A stretch of DNA of 64,000 bases, from assembly GCF_003697845.1 (NCBI RefSeq), contig NZ_RDQE01000008.1, forward strand, positions 1-64,000, in the 5' to 3' direction. Positions 15,818 through 24,531 of the stretch are shown piece after piece. The notes beneath the pieces are model-generated. The model did no database searches. It worked only from the letters and a program-made list of their open reading frames with translations, and was not told where the DNA came from. A program made the position numbers and the translations under genes. The DNA is from Halobellus captivus (lineage in GTDB: Archaea; Halobacteriota; Halobacteria; Halobacteriales; Haloferacaceae). Position 1 is the stretch's first letter, and every line of letters begins with the position of its first letter.

Positions 15818-17029
15818 TCACTCCCGCCGTGGCGAGAGCATCGATTCGAGCCGGTCGGACAGGTCCGCTCCGTGGACCGTTTCGGTCGTGACGTCCGTCT
15901 CGCCGGTCCCCAACTCCTTGAAGCCCGTCCCGGTCGGAACGAGAACGATCGAGTCCTCGGCGGCAACGCCACCGCGATCCGCGAGGCGCGATACGCCGGC
16001 CAGCGTCGTCGCGGACGCCGGTTCGACGCAGAAGCCGCCATCGACGGCGAATCGACGCCGTGCGGCGCGTATCTCGTCGTCGGTGACAGACACGACGACG
16101 CCGTCCGTGTCGCGAACCGCGGCGAGCGCACGGGCACCGCTCGGGGGGTCCGGATTTCCGATCGAGTGGGCGATCGTCTCGCCGGTCTCCTCGGGTGACA
16201 TGGGCGTCGGGTCCGCCGACCCATCCTCGAACGCGCGCGTTATCGGGTCGGCGGCGGCGGTCTGGACGAGGCACAGGCGTGGGGGTTCGTCGATCGCTCC
16301 CGCACGCTCGAGCTCCCGAATGCCGAGCCAGACCCCCGAAGCGAAGCCACCGGAACTCGCCGGGAGCGCGATCACGTCGGGTGTCTCGGGGGCGAACGAT
16401 TCGTAGATCTCGAACAGTGCCGTCTTGTACCCGCTGATACGGGTCGGCGCATCGCTCACGAGGACGCTGATCGGCAGCCGTTCGGACAGCTCAAGCGCGT
16501 CCTCGTACAGCGCGCCGTACTCGCCGCGGACCCGTATGATGGTCGGCTCGTACTGGGCGATGAGCTCCAGTCGGACCGGCGATATCCCCTCCGGGACGAA
16601 CACGATACACTCCCGGTCGAGACTCGCCGCGTGGGCGGCGGTGCTGATCGCCATGTTCCCGTACGAGACCGTGCCGATCACGTCGTCACCCGCGGCGACC
16701 GCGTGGGGAATCGCCACGGAACTCCCGCGGTCCTTGTACGAGCCCGTCGGGTTCTCACTCTCGTCTTTGACGAATACCCGGCCGCCGGCGACGTCGTCGA
16801 GTCCGGGGGTTCTGACGAGCGGCGTGCCACCCGCCGCCCGTGCGACGCCCTCCGGCCGATCGATCGGTAGCCGGTCCTCGTACCGCCAGATACCGGACGG
16901 GATCCGACGATCGTCCCACGTGAACGTCGTCGGTTCCGCGTCGATCCAGAGCGGTTCTCCACAGGCACACCGGACACGGACCTCGTCGTATCGCGTTCCA
17001 CACCGGTGACAGCTCAACGAGACGGACAT
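15818..17029 (-). CDS. thrC: threonine synthase (PLP-dependent)
   Basis: 403 residues from ATG 17029. Converts O-phosphohomoserine to threonine. An N-terminal zinc-ribbon-like CHRCG...CACG (about residues 7-24) is typical of archaeal ThrC. The PLP lysine is in ENPTGSYKDRG near residue 95; a phosphate loop-like LPASSGGFASG follows near 225 and GTGFKELG near 375. The upstream in-frame ATG (17101) is non-conserved. Haloarchaea have several ThrC-like paralogs, so the exact substrate is likely but not certain. Confidence 0.85.
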   Translation of the reverse strand: MSVSLSCHRCGTRYDEVRVRCACGEPLWIDAEPTTFTWDDRRIPSGIWRYEDRLPIDRPEGVARAAGGTPLVRTPGLDDVAGGRVFVKDESENPTGSYKDRGSSVAIPHAVAAGDDVIGTVSYGNMAISTAAHAASLDRECIVFVPEGISPVRLELIAQYEPTIIRVRGEYGALYEDALELSERLPISVLVSDAPTRISGYKTALFEIYESFAPETPDVIALPASSGGFASGVWLGIRELERAGAIDEPPRLCLVQTAAADPITRAFEDGSADPTPMSPEETGETIAHSIGNPDPPSGARALAAVRDTDGVVVSVTDDEIRAARRRFAVDGGFCVEPASATTLAGVSRLADRGGVAAEDSIVLVPTGTGFKELGTGETDVTTETVHGADLSDRLESMLSPRRE

Positions 17030-17336
17030 GGCGGCTCTGTGACTGCCAGTGAGGTATGCGTTTTCGTTCCGCTCCTGCGTGTTCGAAGCGAGCGAATCCA
17101 CACAGGGGTGAGGGCTCCGGCGACGTGAACGAGGGTTTATCCCTGGGCGCGGCCGAGACCCACGTGACCGGCCGCCGGTGTGTGATACCGCTGGTCGTCC
17201 CGCGTTCGCGTGGGGCGGTCACCTTTCAACGTCCACACCGTAGCGGCGGTCGCTCTACAGCCACCAGCCGACGGCTCGTCGAAGGCATCCCGTCACCTCA
17301 TCGAGCGGGCTCCCTCAGTCACCCGGCCTCTCTCAG
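17030..17336. other. intergenic between nuoCD and thrC-like genes
   Basis: About 307 bp. I see no gene, structured RNA or repeat; short ORFs look like noise. It likely carries the thrC promoter. Confidence 0.35.
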
Positions 17337-18989
17337 TCACCGATCGACCTCCCCCATGATCGTGTCCAGGCTCCCCAGCGAGGCGATCAAGTCCGGGATC
17401 GACTCCCCGTTCGCGATCTCGGGGAGCGCTTGGAGGTTCGAGAACGAGGGGCCACGGATCTTGAAGCGGGCGGGTTTGTCGGTGCCGTCGGCGCGCATGT
17501 AGATGCCGAGTTCTCCCTTGGCGGCCTCGACGGCGCGGTAGATCTCGGTGTCGTCGTCGGGACGGAGCGTCCGCGGGACGTTGGCCTGGACGTTCCGCTC
17601 CTCCTCGGGCCAGTCCTCGAGCAGGTCGACACACTGCTCGATGATCTTCGCGGACTCCTCGACCTCGCGCATCCGGACGAGCAGCCGGGAGTAGTTGTCA
17701 CAGCCGTCCTCGGTCACGACGTCCCAGTCCAGCTCGTCGTAGTAGCCGTACGGGTCGTCCCGACGCAGGTCGTAGTCCACGCCCGACCCGCGAAGTACGG
17801 GGCCGGTCGCGCCGTACTCCTTGGCGACCTCCGACGGCAGGATCCCCGTGTCGATGGTCCGCATCTGGAGGATCTCGTTTCGAGTCAGGAGGTCGTGGTA
17901 CTCCTCGAGGCGACGCGGGAGTCCGTCGAGATACGCACGGACGGCCGAGAAGAACTCCTCGCGGGACTCGGGCAGGTCCCAGACGACGCCGCCGAGCCGG
18001 AAGTAGTTGAACATCAGCCGCTGGCCCGTCAGGTCCTCCAGCAGGTCCTGAACGCGCTCCCGCTCCTGGATGGCGTACATGAACGTCGCGGTGAAGTCGC
18101 CGATCACGTCGAGGGCGTACGCTCCCATCGCCAGCATGTGCGAGAGGATCCGGCTGAACTCGGCGGCCATCGTCCGGACCACCTGCGCGTACTCGGGGAC
18201 CTCGACGTCGGCGAGGTCCTCCGCCGCGCGCGCGTACGCCCACTCGTTGAGCAGCCCCCCGCCGACCCAGTCCCAGCGGTCGGGGTAGGGCATGATCTGG
18301 TGGCGGTAGGTGCCCGACTGGGCCATCTGCTCCTCACACCGATGGATGTAGCCGATGTCCGGCTCCACGTCGATCACGTCCTCCCCGTCGAGGGTGACTT
18401 GGAGGTGGAGGACGCCGTGGGTCGCCGGGTGGTGCGGCCCGATGTTGAGCAACATCGTGTCGCTGCCGGTCGCCGTCGTCGATCCCGGCTCCACGGGCTC
18501 GTTTTCGGAGAGCGCGACGATCTGCGGCTGGTCCTCGTCGTAGTCCATCGAGAGCGGGTGACCCTGCCACGTCTCGGGAAGGAGGATCCGCCGGAGGTCG
18601 GGATGGTCGTCGTACTCGATCCCGATCAGGTCGTACGCCTCCCGCTCGTGCCAGTCGGCCGTGCGGAACACCGCCTCGCCCGACTCCGAGACTGGACGGT
18701 CCTTGTCCGCGGGGACGACGACGCTGACCTCCCGGGTCGGGTCGTCGAACGAGCGAAGGTGGTAGATCGACTCGTACCGGTCCTCGTACTCCTGGGCCGT
18801 GACACATGCCAAATGGTCGTAGCCCGCCTCCGACTTGAGCGTCGAGAGTGCCTCCCGGACCGCGTCCGGCCGGATCCGAGCTGCGGGGGCGTTCAGATGT
18901 GTCTCTCGTGTCGTGACTAGTCCTCGGATCGACGAGAACGGGCCCTCCACGTCGGCTGCTTTCCGTTCGATCGGCGCCTCCGTCGACAT
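17337..18989 (-). CDS. nuoCD: NADH-quinone oxidoreductase-type subunit CD fusion, stand-alone
   Basis: 550 residues. The C part (about 30-165) has HLNAPAARIRPD, TADWHEREAYDLIGIEYDDH and PETWQGHPLSMDY; the D part has NIGPHHPATHGVLH, IHRCEEQMAQSGTYRHQIM, and DWVTEDGCDNYSR-like and FSNLQALPEI segments. Both are complete, with a C-terminal GEVDR end as in canonical complex I 49-kDa subunits. No nuoA, B, H, I or membrane subunit lies nearby, unlike the usual haloarchaeal cluster. It could be a second paralog serving a variant complex or a hydrogenase-like module. Confidence 0.9.
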   Translation of the reverse strand: MSTEAPIERKAADVEGPFSSIRGLVTTRETHLNAPAARIRPDAVREALSTLKSEAGYDHLACVTAQEYEDRYESIYHLRSFDDPTREVSVVVPADKDRPVSESGEAVFRTADWHEREAYDLIGIEYDDHPDLRRILLPETWQGHPLSMDYDEDQPQIVALSENEPVEPGSTTATGSDTMLLNIGPHHPATHGVLHLQVTLDGEDVIDVEPDIGYIHRCEEQMAQSGTYRHQIMPYPDRWDWVGGGLLNEWAYARAAEDLADVEVPEYAQVVRTMAAEFSRILSHMLAMGAYALDVIGDFTATFMYAIQERERVQDLLEDLTGQRLMFNYFRLGGVVWDLPESREEFFSAVRAYLDGLPRRLEEYHDLLTRNEILQMRTIDTGILPSEVAKEYGATGPVLRGSGVDYDLRRDDPYGYYDELDWDVVTEDGCDNYSRLLVRMREVEESAKIIEQCVDLLEDWPEEERNVQANVPRTLRPDDDTEIYRAVEAAKGELGIYMRADGTDKPARFKIRGPSFSNLQALPEIANGESIPDLIASLGSLDTIMGEVDR

Positions 18990-19073
18990 GTTCGGACGAA
19001 CGCGACCCGACGACCCGACGCTTCTGCCGGATCAGGACGGGTGTTTATGCGATGCCCGTCGGCACTGGCCGAC

Positions 19074-19742
19074 ATGAAGTACCTCCGAGTCGAACTCCGA
19101 TACCCTCCGGATCTCAGACATCCCATGCACCGGCTCATCGACGAGTCGGACGCGGTGGATCGGGACGTCCTCCTCCACGGAACGGTCCTCGGCGAGCCGG
19201 ACGACACGTTCCTGTTCTACGTCGAAGGCGACATCGACGTGTACACCGACGCGCTCCGATCGATCGACCGTATCCGGGAGTTCGGAGTCACCCGGATCGA
19301 CGAGACGGCCCACTACGTCCTCCTCACACAGCGACGTGACACGGTCGATGACGCGATGTTCGGCCCCCTTCAGCGAACCGGAATCGTCGTCGTCCCGCCG
19401 ATCGATTTCCGTCCGAACGGGGTCGCCCATCTGACGATCATCGGAACCGGCGGCCCGCTGCGCGACGCGCTCGCGGAACTTCCGGATCGGATCGAGACGA
19501 CGGTACTCCGGATCGGCGAATACGACTGGCGACAGGACCTCTTCGATCCGGGGCTGACCGACCGACAGTTCGACGCCCTTGCCGCCGCCGTCGAGCTCGG
19601 GTACTACGAGTCCCCGCGGGAGACGACCGTCGAGACGGTCGCCGAACGGATCGACGCCGCTCCGAGCACCGCCTCGGAACACCTCCGAAAGGCCGAGTCG
19701 GCAGTGATGTCCGCGTTCATCGGGTTGCGCGAGGTGTCGTGA
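19074..19742 (+). CDS. HTH_10 (Bat-like) transcription regulator
   Basis: 222 residues from ATG 19074. The N-terminal 150 residues form a ligand- or partner-sensing domain without a recognisable catalytic motif; the C-terminal HTH_10 domain starts LTDRQFDALAAAVELGYYESPR and continues TVETVAERIDAAPSTASEHLRKAE. This is the bacterio-opsin-activator-type regulator common in haloarchaea. It is divergent from nuoCD (starts 85 bp apart), so it may regulate that orphan gene; this is inference. Confidence 0.85.
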   Translation: MKYLRVELRYPPDLRHPMHRLIDESDAVDRDVLLHGTVLGEPDDTFLFYVEGDIDVYTDALRSIDRIREFGVTRIDETAHYVLLTQRRDTVDDAMFGPLQRTGIVVVPPIDFRPNGVAHLTIIGTGGPLRDALAELPDRIETTVLRIGEYDWRQDLFDPGLTDRQFDALAAAVELGYYESPRETTVETVAERIDAAPSTASEHLRKAESAVMSAFIGLREVS

Positions 19743-19795
19743 GCGGCCGCGGAGTCGTGCGGTTCGGGCGGCGGGGGCCGACGAGGACGCCGTCG

Positions 19796-20539
19796 CTAGT
19801 GGACCGTTCGATCGTCGCTCGTGTCGACGTCCTCGATCGGGTCGGCGTTGCCGAAGTCGGGGATCGGTCCGTCGCCCGGCGCCGCCCACTCGACGGCGTT
19901 CCGGAGCACCTGCCGGACGTCGTCGTCGTAGTAGATCGGGTAGGTCTCGTGTCCCGGCCGGAAGTAGAACACCCGGCCGCTCCCCCGCCGGTAACAGCAG
20001 CCGGAGCGGAAGACCTCGCCGCCCGCGAACCAGGAGGTGAACACGAGCGAATCGGGCTGTGGAACGTCGAACCGCTCGCCGTACATCTCGGTCTCCTCGA
20101 GCTCGACGTACTCTCCGATCCCGTCCGCGATCGGGTGGCCGGGCTCGACCGTCCACAGCCGCTCGGTCTCGGCGGCCTCGCGCCACTTGAGCGAGCAGCT
20201 GGTGCCCATGAGCCGTTTGAACACCTTCGAGTAGTGCGCCGAGTGGAGGACGAGAAGTCCCATCCCATCGAGGACGCGCTCGTGGACGCGCTCCGCGATC
20301 TCGTCTCGGACCTCGTCGTGGGCGGCGTGGCCCCACCACGTGAGCACGTCGGTGTCCTCGAGAACTTCCTCCGAGAGGCCGTGCTCCGGACCCTCGTCGA
20401 GGGTGGCGGTTCGCACCTCGTGGCCGGCCGCTTCGAACACTTCGGCGAGGACCGCGTGGATCCCGTCGGGGTAGACCTCCGCGACGTCGTCGTTCTCGCG
20501 TTCGTGACGGAACTCGTTCCAGACCGTGACGCGTACCAT
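19796..20539 (-). CDS. ThuA domain-containing protein
   Basis: 247 residues. ThuA domains are class I glutamine amidotransferase-like folds linked to trehalose or other sugar use. The first strand is VRVTVWNEF, then [44 protein letters not shown] and [11 protein letters not shown]. These match the ThuA family pattern. Single gene, convergent with the HTH_10 gene. Substrate unknown. Confidence 0.8.
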   Translation of the reverse strand: MVRVTVWNEFRHERENDDVAEVYPDGIHAVLAEVFEAAGHEVRTATLDEGPEHGLSEEVLEDTDVLTWWGHAAHDEVRDEIAERVHERVLDGMGLLVLHSAHYSKVFKRLMGTSCSLKWREAAETERLWTVEPGHPIADGIGEYVELEETEMYGERFDVPQPDSLVFTSWFAGGEVFRSGCCYRRGSGRVFYFRPGHETYPIYYDDDVRQVLRNAVEWAAPGDGPIPDFGNADPIEDVDTSDDRTVH

Positions 20540-20559
20540 ACGAGCGATCCCGGCCGGAC

Positions 20560-20700
20560 GGACTTGTAGGCTCGTATGTCCGGACAGCCGACGAGGTGGC
20601 CGTACTCGGTCCCGTCGCTCCGGCTTCGAGTACAGCGAGCCCCCACAGATCTCACACCAGAACTCTCCGGGTCCGTCGGCAGTGAAGGAGCGAGTAACTG
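20560..20700 (-). pseudogene. possible remnant of a small CxxC protein
   Basis: In one minus frame, [14 protein letters not shown]; in another, directly after, [18 protein letters not shown]. Joined by a frameshift they look like a short zinc-finger protein. No start codon is visible in the first frame (TGA 15 codons upstream of the CxxC), so it would be truncated as well. It sits between ThuA and tRNA-Trp. Weak evidence. Confidence 0.25.
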
Positions 20701-20711
20701 AGGCTCACGCG

Positions 20712-20739
20712 AAAACACCTCCTGAAGCGGAGGTGTTTT
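20712..20739 (-). terminator. hairpin after tRNA-Trp, with flanking A/T runs
   Basis: AAAACACCTCC (20712-20722), loop TGAAGC, then GGAGGTGTTTT (20729-20739): a perfect 11-bp stem with A and T runs at its base on both strands. It lies about 50 bp downstream of tRNA-Trp. It has the shape of a bidirectional intrinsic terminator, though archaea mainly use T-runs alone. Confidence 0.45.
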
Positions 20740-20789
20740 TAGTCAAATAGATACCTGTCGGAAGTGATAAGATAGAGTGAAGACCGCTA

Positions 20790-20963
20790 TGGGGCCGGAG
20801 GGATTTGAACCCCCGATCGACTGATATCTCCGGTACGCCTCGGAACTCCAGAGGGTCGTCAACGCGAGCGATGATCAGTCGCCCGCTCGGTATATCAGTC
20901 TGGAGTGTCGTCCCGGGCGTGGCCTCTGGAGTCAGTCGCCATGCCTGGCTTGGCCACAGCCCC
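20790..20963 (-). tRNA. tRNA-Trp (CCA) with 100-nt archaeal intron
   Basis: Exon 1 is 20963-20926 (38 nt) and exon 2 is 20825-20790 (36 nt), giving a 74-nt tRNA with acceptor GGGGCTG/CGGCCCC, discriminator A and anticodon loop CTCCAGA. The intron (20826-20925) lies after position 37, the canonical haloarchaeal tRNA-Trp site. Within it, ACTGATAT (20892-20899 on the complement) is complementary to the 3' exon, and CTCTGGAGT (20845-20853) is complementary to the anticodon loop, the two guide segments of the known intronic box C/D RNA that directs 2'-O-methylation of C34 and U39. Confidence 0.95.
20826..20925 (-). ncRNA. intronic box C/D guide RNA within tRNA-Trp
   Basis: Two guide stretches complementary to the parent tRNA are visible (to the anticodon loop and to exon 2), next to CTGA box-D-like motifs. 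In Haloferax the excised or unspliced intron guides methylation of C34 and U39; I infer the same here. Confidence 0.75.
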
Positions 20964-20994
20964 GCGCTTCTGCGAGTGAGGGTTGCCGAAACGC

Positions 20995-21002
20995 GGATAA
21001 AG
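20995..21002 (-). promoter_or_regulatory. TATA box of tRNA-Trp
   Basis: CCTTTATC on the minus strand lies about 32-39 bp upstream of the tRNA 5' end, a position consistent with a short leader. Confidence 0.4.
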
Positions 21003-21045
21003 GGGTTTCGATCCGGAGCGATCGAGGGACGCGACCGTCGTCGAA

Positions 21046-21270
21046 CTACTCCCGGTCGTCGTCGGACCAATCGCACTCCTGGCACTTGTACCCGGTCACG
21101 AACTCCGTGACGCTCGGCATGTACCCGACGCTGATGACGTCGCCGCCGCAGTCGGGACACTCGCGGTCGGCGTCGGCGATGTCCTCGGCTTCGAGGATCG
21201 ACTCTCCTTCGACCAGTTCTGCAAGCGTTTCCGGCGTCACCATCCGACCCTGCACGACGCGATTTGACAT
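21046..21270 (-). CDS. DUF5795 family zinc-ribbon protein
   Basis: 74 residues. A C-terminal zinc ribbon with CPDCGGDVISVGYMPS and GYKCQECDW gives four Cys ligands; the N-terminus is VVQGRMVTPETLAELVEGE. I associate this with the haloarchaeal DUF5795 family, function unknown. It is divided by only 127 bp from the DUF5794 gene on the same strand, a recurrent pairing. Confidence 0.75.
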   Translation of the reverse strand: MSNRVVQGRMVTPETLAELVEGESILEAEDIADADRECPDCGGDVISVGYMPSVTEFVTGYKCQECDWSDDDRE

Positions 21271-21397
21271 ACCCGACGTACGCGACGGAGCTACCTAAAA
21301 CCCGTCAAGCCGGTCCGGCGATCGTGAGGACGATCCGTCGACTCGGGAGGATGGACGAGGTGGGTAACGACGGGTTTTCGGGACGACCGGAACCGCG

Positions 21398-22408
21398 CTA
21401 CAGCCACGGCGCGCGGGAGTCGTCCTCGGTGAACGGGCTCGAGGGCTCCTCCCCGTCCCCGTCGTCTCCCGTTGCCGCCACGGCCACGTCGTCATCGACG
21501 AAACCGCCGGAGTCGGTCGGCGCGTCCACCGGCCGATCGGTCGGGTCCGGGGTCGCCGGACCGTCGACGTCCGCCCTCGAACCGTCGTCGTCCGTGTCGT
21601 CCGGGTCGTCGGCGTCGATCGAGCCGTCTCCGTCGTCGTCTCCGTGGTCGCTCTCGGAGGCTCCGATGCCGTCGGCGTTCGGGTCGTACGCGAACAGCGC
21701 GGTGACGCCGAGCACCGCCAACGCGATGGGAGCCTCCGTCTGCATCAGGCCGAACGGCCGCAACAGGATGGGAAGTGCGAGCACGCCGAGCGCGACCGCC
21801 GATCCGAACCGGAACCGGTCGATGTCGACGCGACCGCGCAGATGCGGGGACAACAGCGCGACCGAGAGCGCGAAGCCCACCCCGATCGCGGCGGCCGCGG
21901 TGCCGTTCACGACGTACTCCATGGACGTCTCGACCGCGAACCCGGCCGGATCGAAGCTCGCGACGAGCCCCAGTCCGATGATGACGGCCGGACTCGGCAG
22001 GTACTCGCCGAACTCCGCGCTGGCGGTCTTCGCGGCGATGGACAGGATGACGAGACCGGCGAACCGCTCGAAGATGGCGAGTTCCAGGAACCCGCGGAGA
22101 GTCGGCGCGAACGCCGCCTCGATGGCGGCGACCGGCACGATGACCGCACCGATGAGCAGGACCGAGATCACCATCTCCCTGCGAGTTCCGTCCATCTCCG
22201 CGAGGATCACGGCGATGGTCGCTGAGCCGCCGAAGATGAGGATCCCGGTTTCGACGACCCCCGCCGCCGATCCGAGCACGCCGGCGACCACGAGCGCCGG
22301 AAATATGCCGTCGACGAGCGGCAGCGCCATCACCGTCGCGAGCAGCTTCGTCGCGCCGCCCACCTGCTGCTCCAGGCGGAGCGCGACGGGGTGACGTGAG
22401 ACGCTCAT
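21398..22408 (-). CDS. DUF5794 family membrane protein
   Basis: 336 residues. About eight hydrophobic helices in the first 235 residues (starting LLATVMALPLVDGIFPAL), then a soluble tail of about 100 residues rich in Asp, Gly and Ser. It resembles the haloarchaeal DUF5794 family. Function unknown; an ion or small-molecule carrier is only a guess. The upstream region holds a perfect hairpin (22458-22484). Confidence 0.75.
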   Translation of the reverse strand: MSVSRHPVALRLEQQVGGATKLLATVMALPLVDGIFPALVVAGVLGSAAGVVETGILIFGGSATIAVILAEMDGTRREMVISVLLIGAVIVPVAAIEAAFAPTLRGFLELAIFERFAGLVILSIAAKTASAEFGEYLPSPAVIIGLGLVASFDPAGFAVETSMEYVVNGTAAAAIGVGFALSVALLSPHLRGRVDIDRFRFGSAVALGVLALPILLRPFGLMQTEAPIALAVLGVTALFAYDPNADGIGASESDHGDDDGDGSIDADDPDDTDDDGSRADVDGPATPDPTDRPVDAPTDSGGFVDDDVAVAATGDDGDGEEPSSPFTEDDSRAPWL

Positions 22409-22953
22409 TCAGGGATGATGCCCGTGACCGTGGGGCACACGGCGGGAAGCGGACGACCTCCGATGACCGATCCGGTCATCGGAGTCGGAGCCGACCGGGG
22501 TCCGACGAGTCCGTGTAAAGGTGGTGTGCGTATTGCCGGGTGTAAAGGGGGCGCCGAGTTCGATCGTCGGCTGACCGGCGATACGCACGTTCACGGGACT
22601 GTCGGAGTCCATACCCGTATTACGTGTTGCGCGTGGGTTAAACGTTGTGTGAGGAGTGATCGCACGACTCGGCCGTTTCGAAATCCGCATTTATATATAA
22701 TGGTGAAGATGTTCAGGTTCTATCGCGTATCTTCCGAGGATCCATCGGTAAACGAATATCACGAGAAACGATCCAGATATCGATGGTTTCCGGGCGTCGA
22801 CCCCGCCGTGTCCGGAGCAGTCGGACGTGCGCATCACGACCCGCCGATCCGATTCATCCATGATCCTGATCAACCGGGCGGGGTCGGATGTGAATTCCCG
22901 GCACATCCGTGCTGACTCGCAACGTTTTTGATTCCGCTCTCACGACGGTTTAC
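22409..22953. other. long intergenic region between DUF5794 and guaB
   Basis: About 545 bp, no gene seen. It contains the hairpin at 22458-22484, a short direct repeat GGTGTAAAGG-like (around 22505 and 22539), and a symmetrical TATA-like tract TTTATATATAA near 22690. A long guaB leader or an unannotated small RNA is possible. Confidence 0.4.
22458..22484. promoter_or_regulatory. perfect 11-bp inverted repeat, operator or hairpin
   Basis: CTCCGATGACC, loop GATCC, GGTCATCGGAG. It lies 50 bp upstream of the leftward DUF5794 gene start, so it may be an operator overlapping that promoter or an RNA stem. Confidence 0.5.
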
Positions 22954-24441
22954 ATGGCGACAGATTCCGACCGGTTCTCGGCGAAACTCGACGTCCCGGA
23001 AGCGCTGACGTTCGATGACGTACTGCTCCGTCCGATGGAGAGTCGCGTCGAACCCGACGACGCGGACCTCTCCTCCCGCGTCTCGAGAAACGTCGAACTC
23101 AACGTTCCCGTCCTCTCGGCGGCGATGGACACGGTCACCGAGAGCGACCTCGCCATCGCGATGGCCCGCGAGGGCGGTCTCGGCGTCCTCCACCGTAACA
23201 TGACCGTCGAGGAGACCGCCGCGGAGGTCGAGCGGATCAAACGCGCCCACGAGCTCGTCATCCGTCGCGAGAACGTGGTCACGGTCTCGCCGGACGACAC
23301 GGTCCGTGAGGCCGACCGGCTGATGGAACGCGAGGGAGTCTCCGGCGCGCCGGTCGTCGACGACGACGACGTCGTCCTCGGCATCATCTCCGGAACCGAC
23401 ATCCGCCCGTACCTCGAGGTCGGCGAGGAGGACGCGGTTCGCGAGGCGATGACCGACGAGGTGATCACCGCCCCCGAGTCGGTCGACGCCCGGGAGGCGC
23501 TCGAGCTGATGTACGACCACAAGATCGAGCGGGTCCCGGTCGTCGACGACGACGACCACCTTGTGGGGCTCGTGACGATGCAGGGCGTGCTACAGCGGCG
23601 CGAGCACGAACAGGCCGCCCGCGACGAGGACGGTCGCCTGCTCGCCGGCGTGGCCGTGGGCCCCTTCGAGGAGGAGCGCGCCGTCGCCGCCGACGAGGCG
23701 GACGCCGACGTGCTCTTCATCGACTGTGCGCACGCGCACAACCTCAACGTCCTCGAGTCCGCCGAGGCGATAAAGGAGACCGTCGACGCCGACGTCGTCG
23801 TCGGAAACGTCGGCACGCGGGAGGCCGCCGAGGCGGCCGTCGGCTTCGCGGACGGGCTCAAGGTCGGGATCGGGCCGGGGTCGATCTGTACCACTCGGGT
23901 CGTCAGCGGCGCGGGAATGCCGCAGATCACCGCGGTCTCCGAGGTCGCGGACGTCGCCGCCGAACGCGACGTTCCGGTCATCGCCGACGGCGGGATCCGC
24001 TACTCCGGCGACGCGATCAAGGCGATCGCCGCCGGAGCCGACGCGGTCATGCTCGGCTCGTACTTCGCCGGCACCGAGGAGGCGCCCGGCCGCGTCATCA
24101 CGATGCAGGGGAAGAAGTACAAACAGTACCGCGGGATGGGATCCGTGGGCGCGATGAAGTCCGGCGGCGGCGACCGCTACCTCAAGGACGACGACGGCGA
24201 CGAGGAGTTCGTCCCCGAGGGCGTCGAGGCCGCGACCCCGTACAAGGGCACGCTCGCCTCCGAGCTCCACCAGCTCACCGGCGGCATGCGCTCCGGGATG
24301 GGGTACGTCGGGGCGAACACGATCCCGGAAGTCCACGAGACCGCCCGGTTCGTCCGCGTCTCCAGTGCGGGCCAGACCGAGGGCCACCCGCACGACGTGA
24401 TGATCACCGACGAGGCGCCGAACTACAGTCCCCAGGAGTGA
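22954..24441 (+). CDS. guaB: inosine-5'-monophosphate dehydrogenase
   Basis: 495 residues from ATG 22954. Oxidises IMP to XMP, the first committed step to GMP. TIM barrel start [11 protein letters not shown], two CBS domains (about 95-210), the catalytic loop [17 protein letters not shown] with Cys312, [11 protein letters not shown], and the flap segment [16 protein letters not shown]. Complete. A weak TATA-like AACGTTTTTGAT lies about 27 bp upstream, so the mRNA may be leaderless. The ATG at 22909 is rejected because it adds non-conserved residues. Confidence 0.97.
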   Translation: MATDSDRFSAKLDVPEALTFDDVLLRPMESRVEPDDADLSSRVSRNVELNVPVLSAAMDTVTESDLAIAMAREGGLGVLHRNMTVEETAAEVERIKRAHELVIRRENVVTVSPDDTVREADRLMEREGVSGAPVVDDDDVVLGIISGTDIRPYLEVGEEDAVREAMTDEVITAPESVDAREALELMYDHKIERVPVVDDDDHLVGLVTMQGVLQRREHEQAARDEDGRLLAGVAVGPFEEERAVAADEADADVLFIDCAHAHNLNVLESAEAIKETVDADVVVGNVGTREAAEAAVGFADGLKVGIGPGSICTTRVVSGAGMPQITAVSEVADVAAERDVPVIADGGIRYSGDAIKAIAAGADAVMLGSYFAGTEEAPGRVITMQGKKYKQYRGMGSVGAMKSGGGDRYLKDDDGDEEFVPEGVEAATPYKGTLASELHQLTGGMRSGMGYVGANTIPEVHETARFVRVSSAGQTEGHPHDVMITDEAPNYSPQE

Positions 24442-24499
24442 TCGCTCCGCGGAGCGTGTGGTCTCCACTCGTACGCGTGTGATCGTCTCTCACGCGTTG

Positions 24500-24507
24500 G
24501 ACTTAAT
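24500..24507 (+). promoter_or_regulatory. TATA box of the TrmB-type gene
   Basis: GACTTAAT ends 24 bp before the ATG at 24532, leaderless spacing. An inverted repeat CGTAC-CTGT-GTACG (24513-24526) lies between TATA and start codon and may be the autoregulatory site. Confidence 0.5.
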
Positions 24508-24531
24508 GCGTGCGTACCTGTGTACGGAGAC

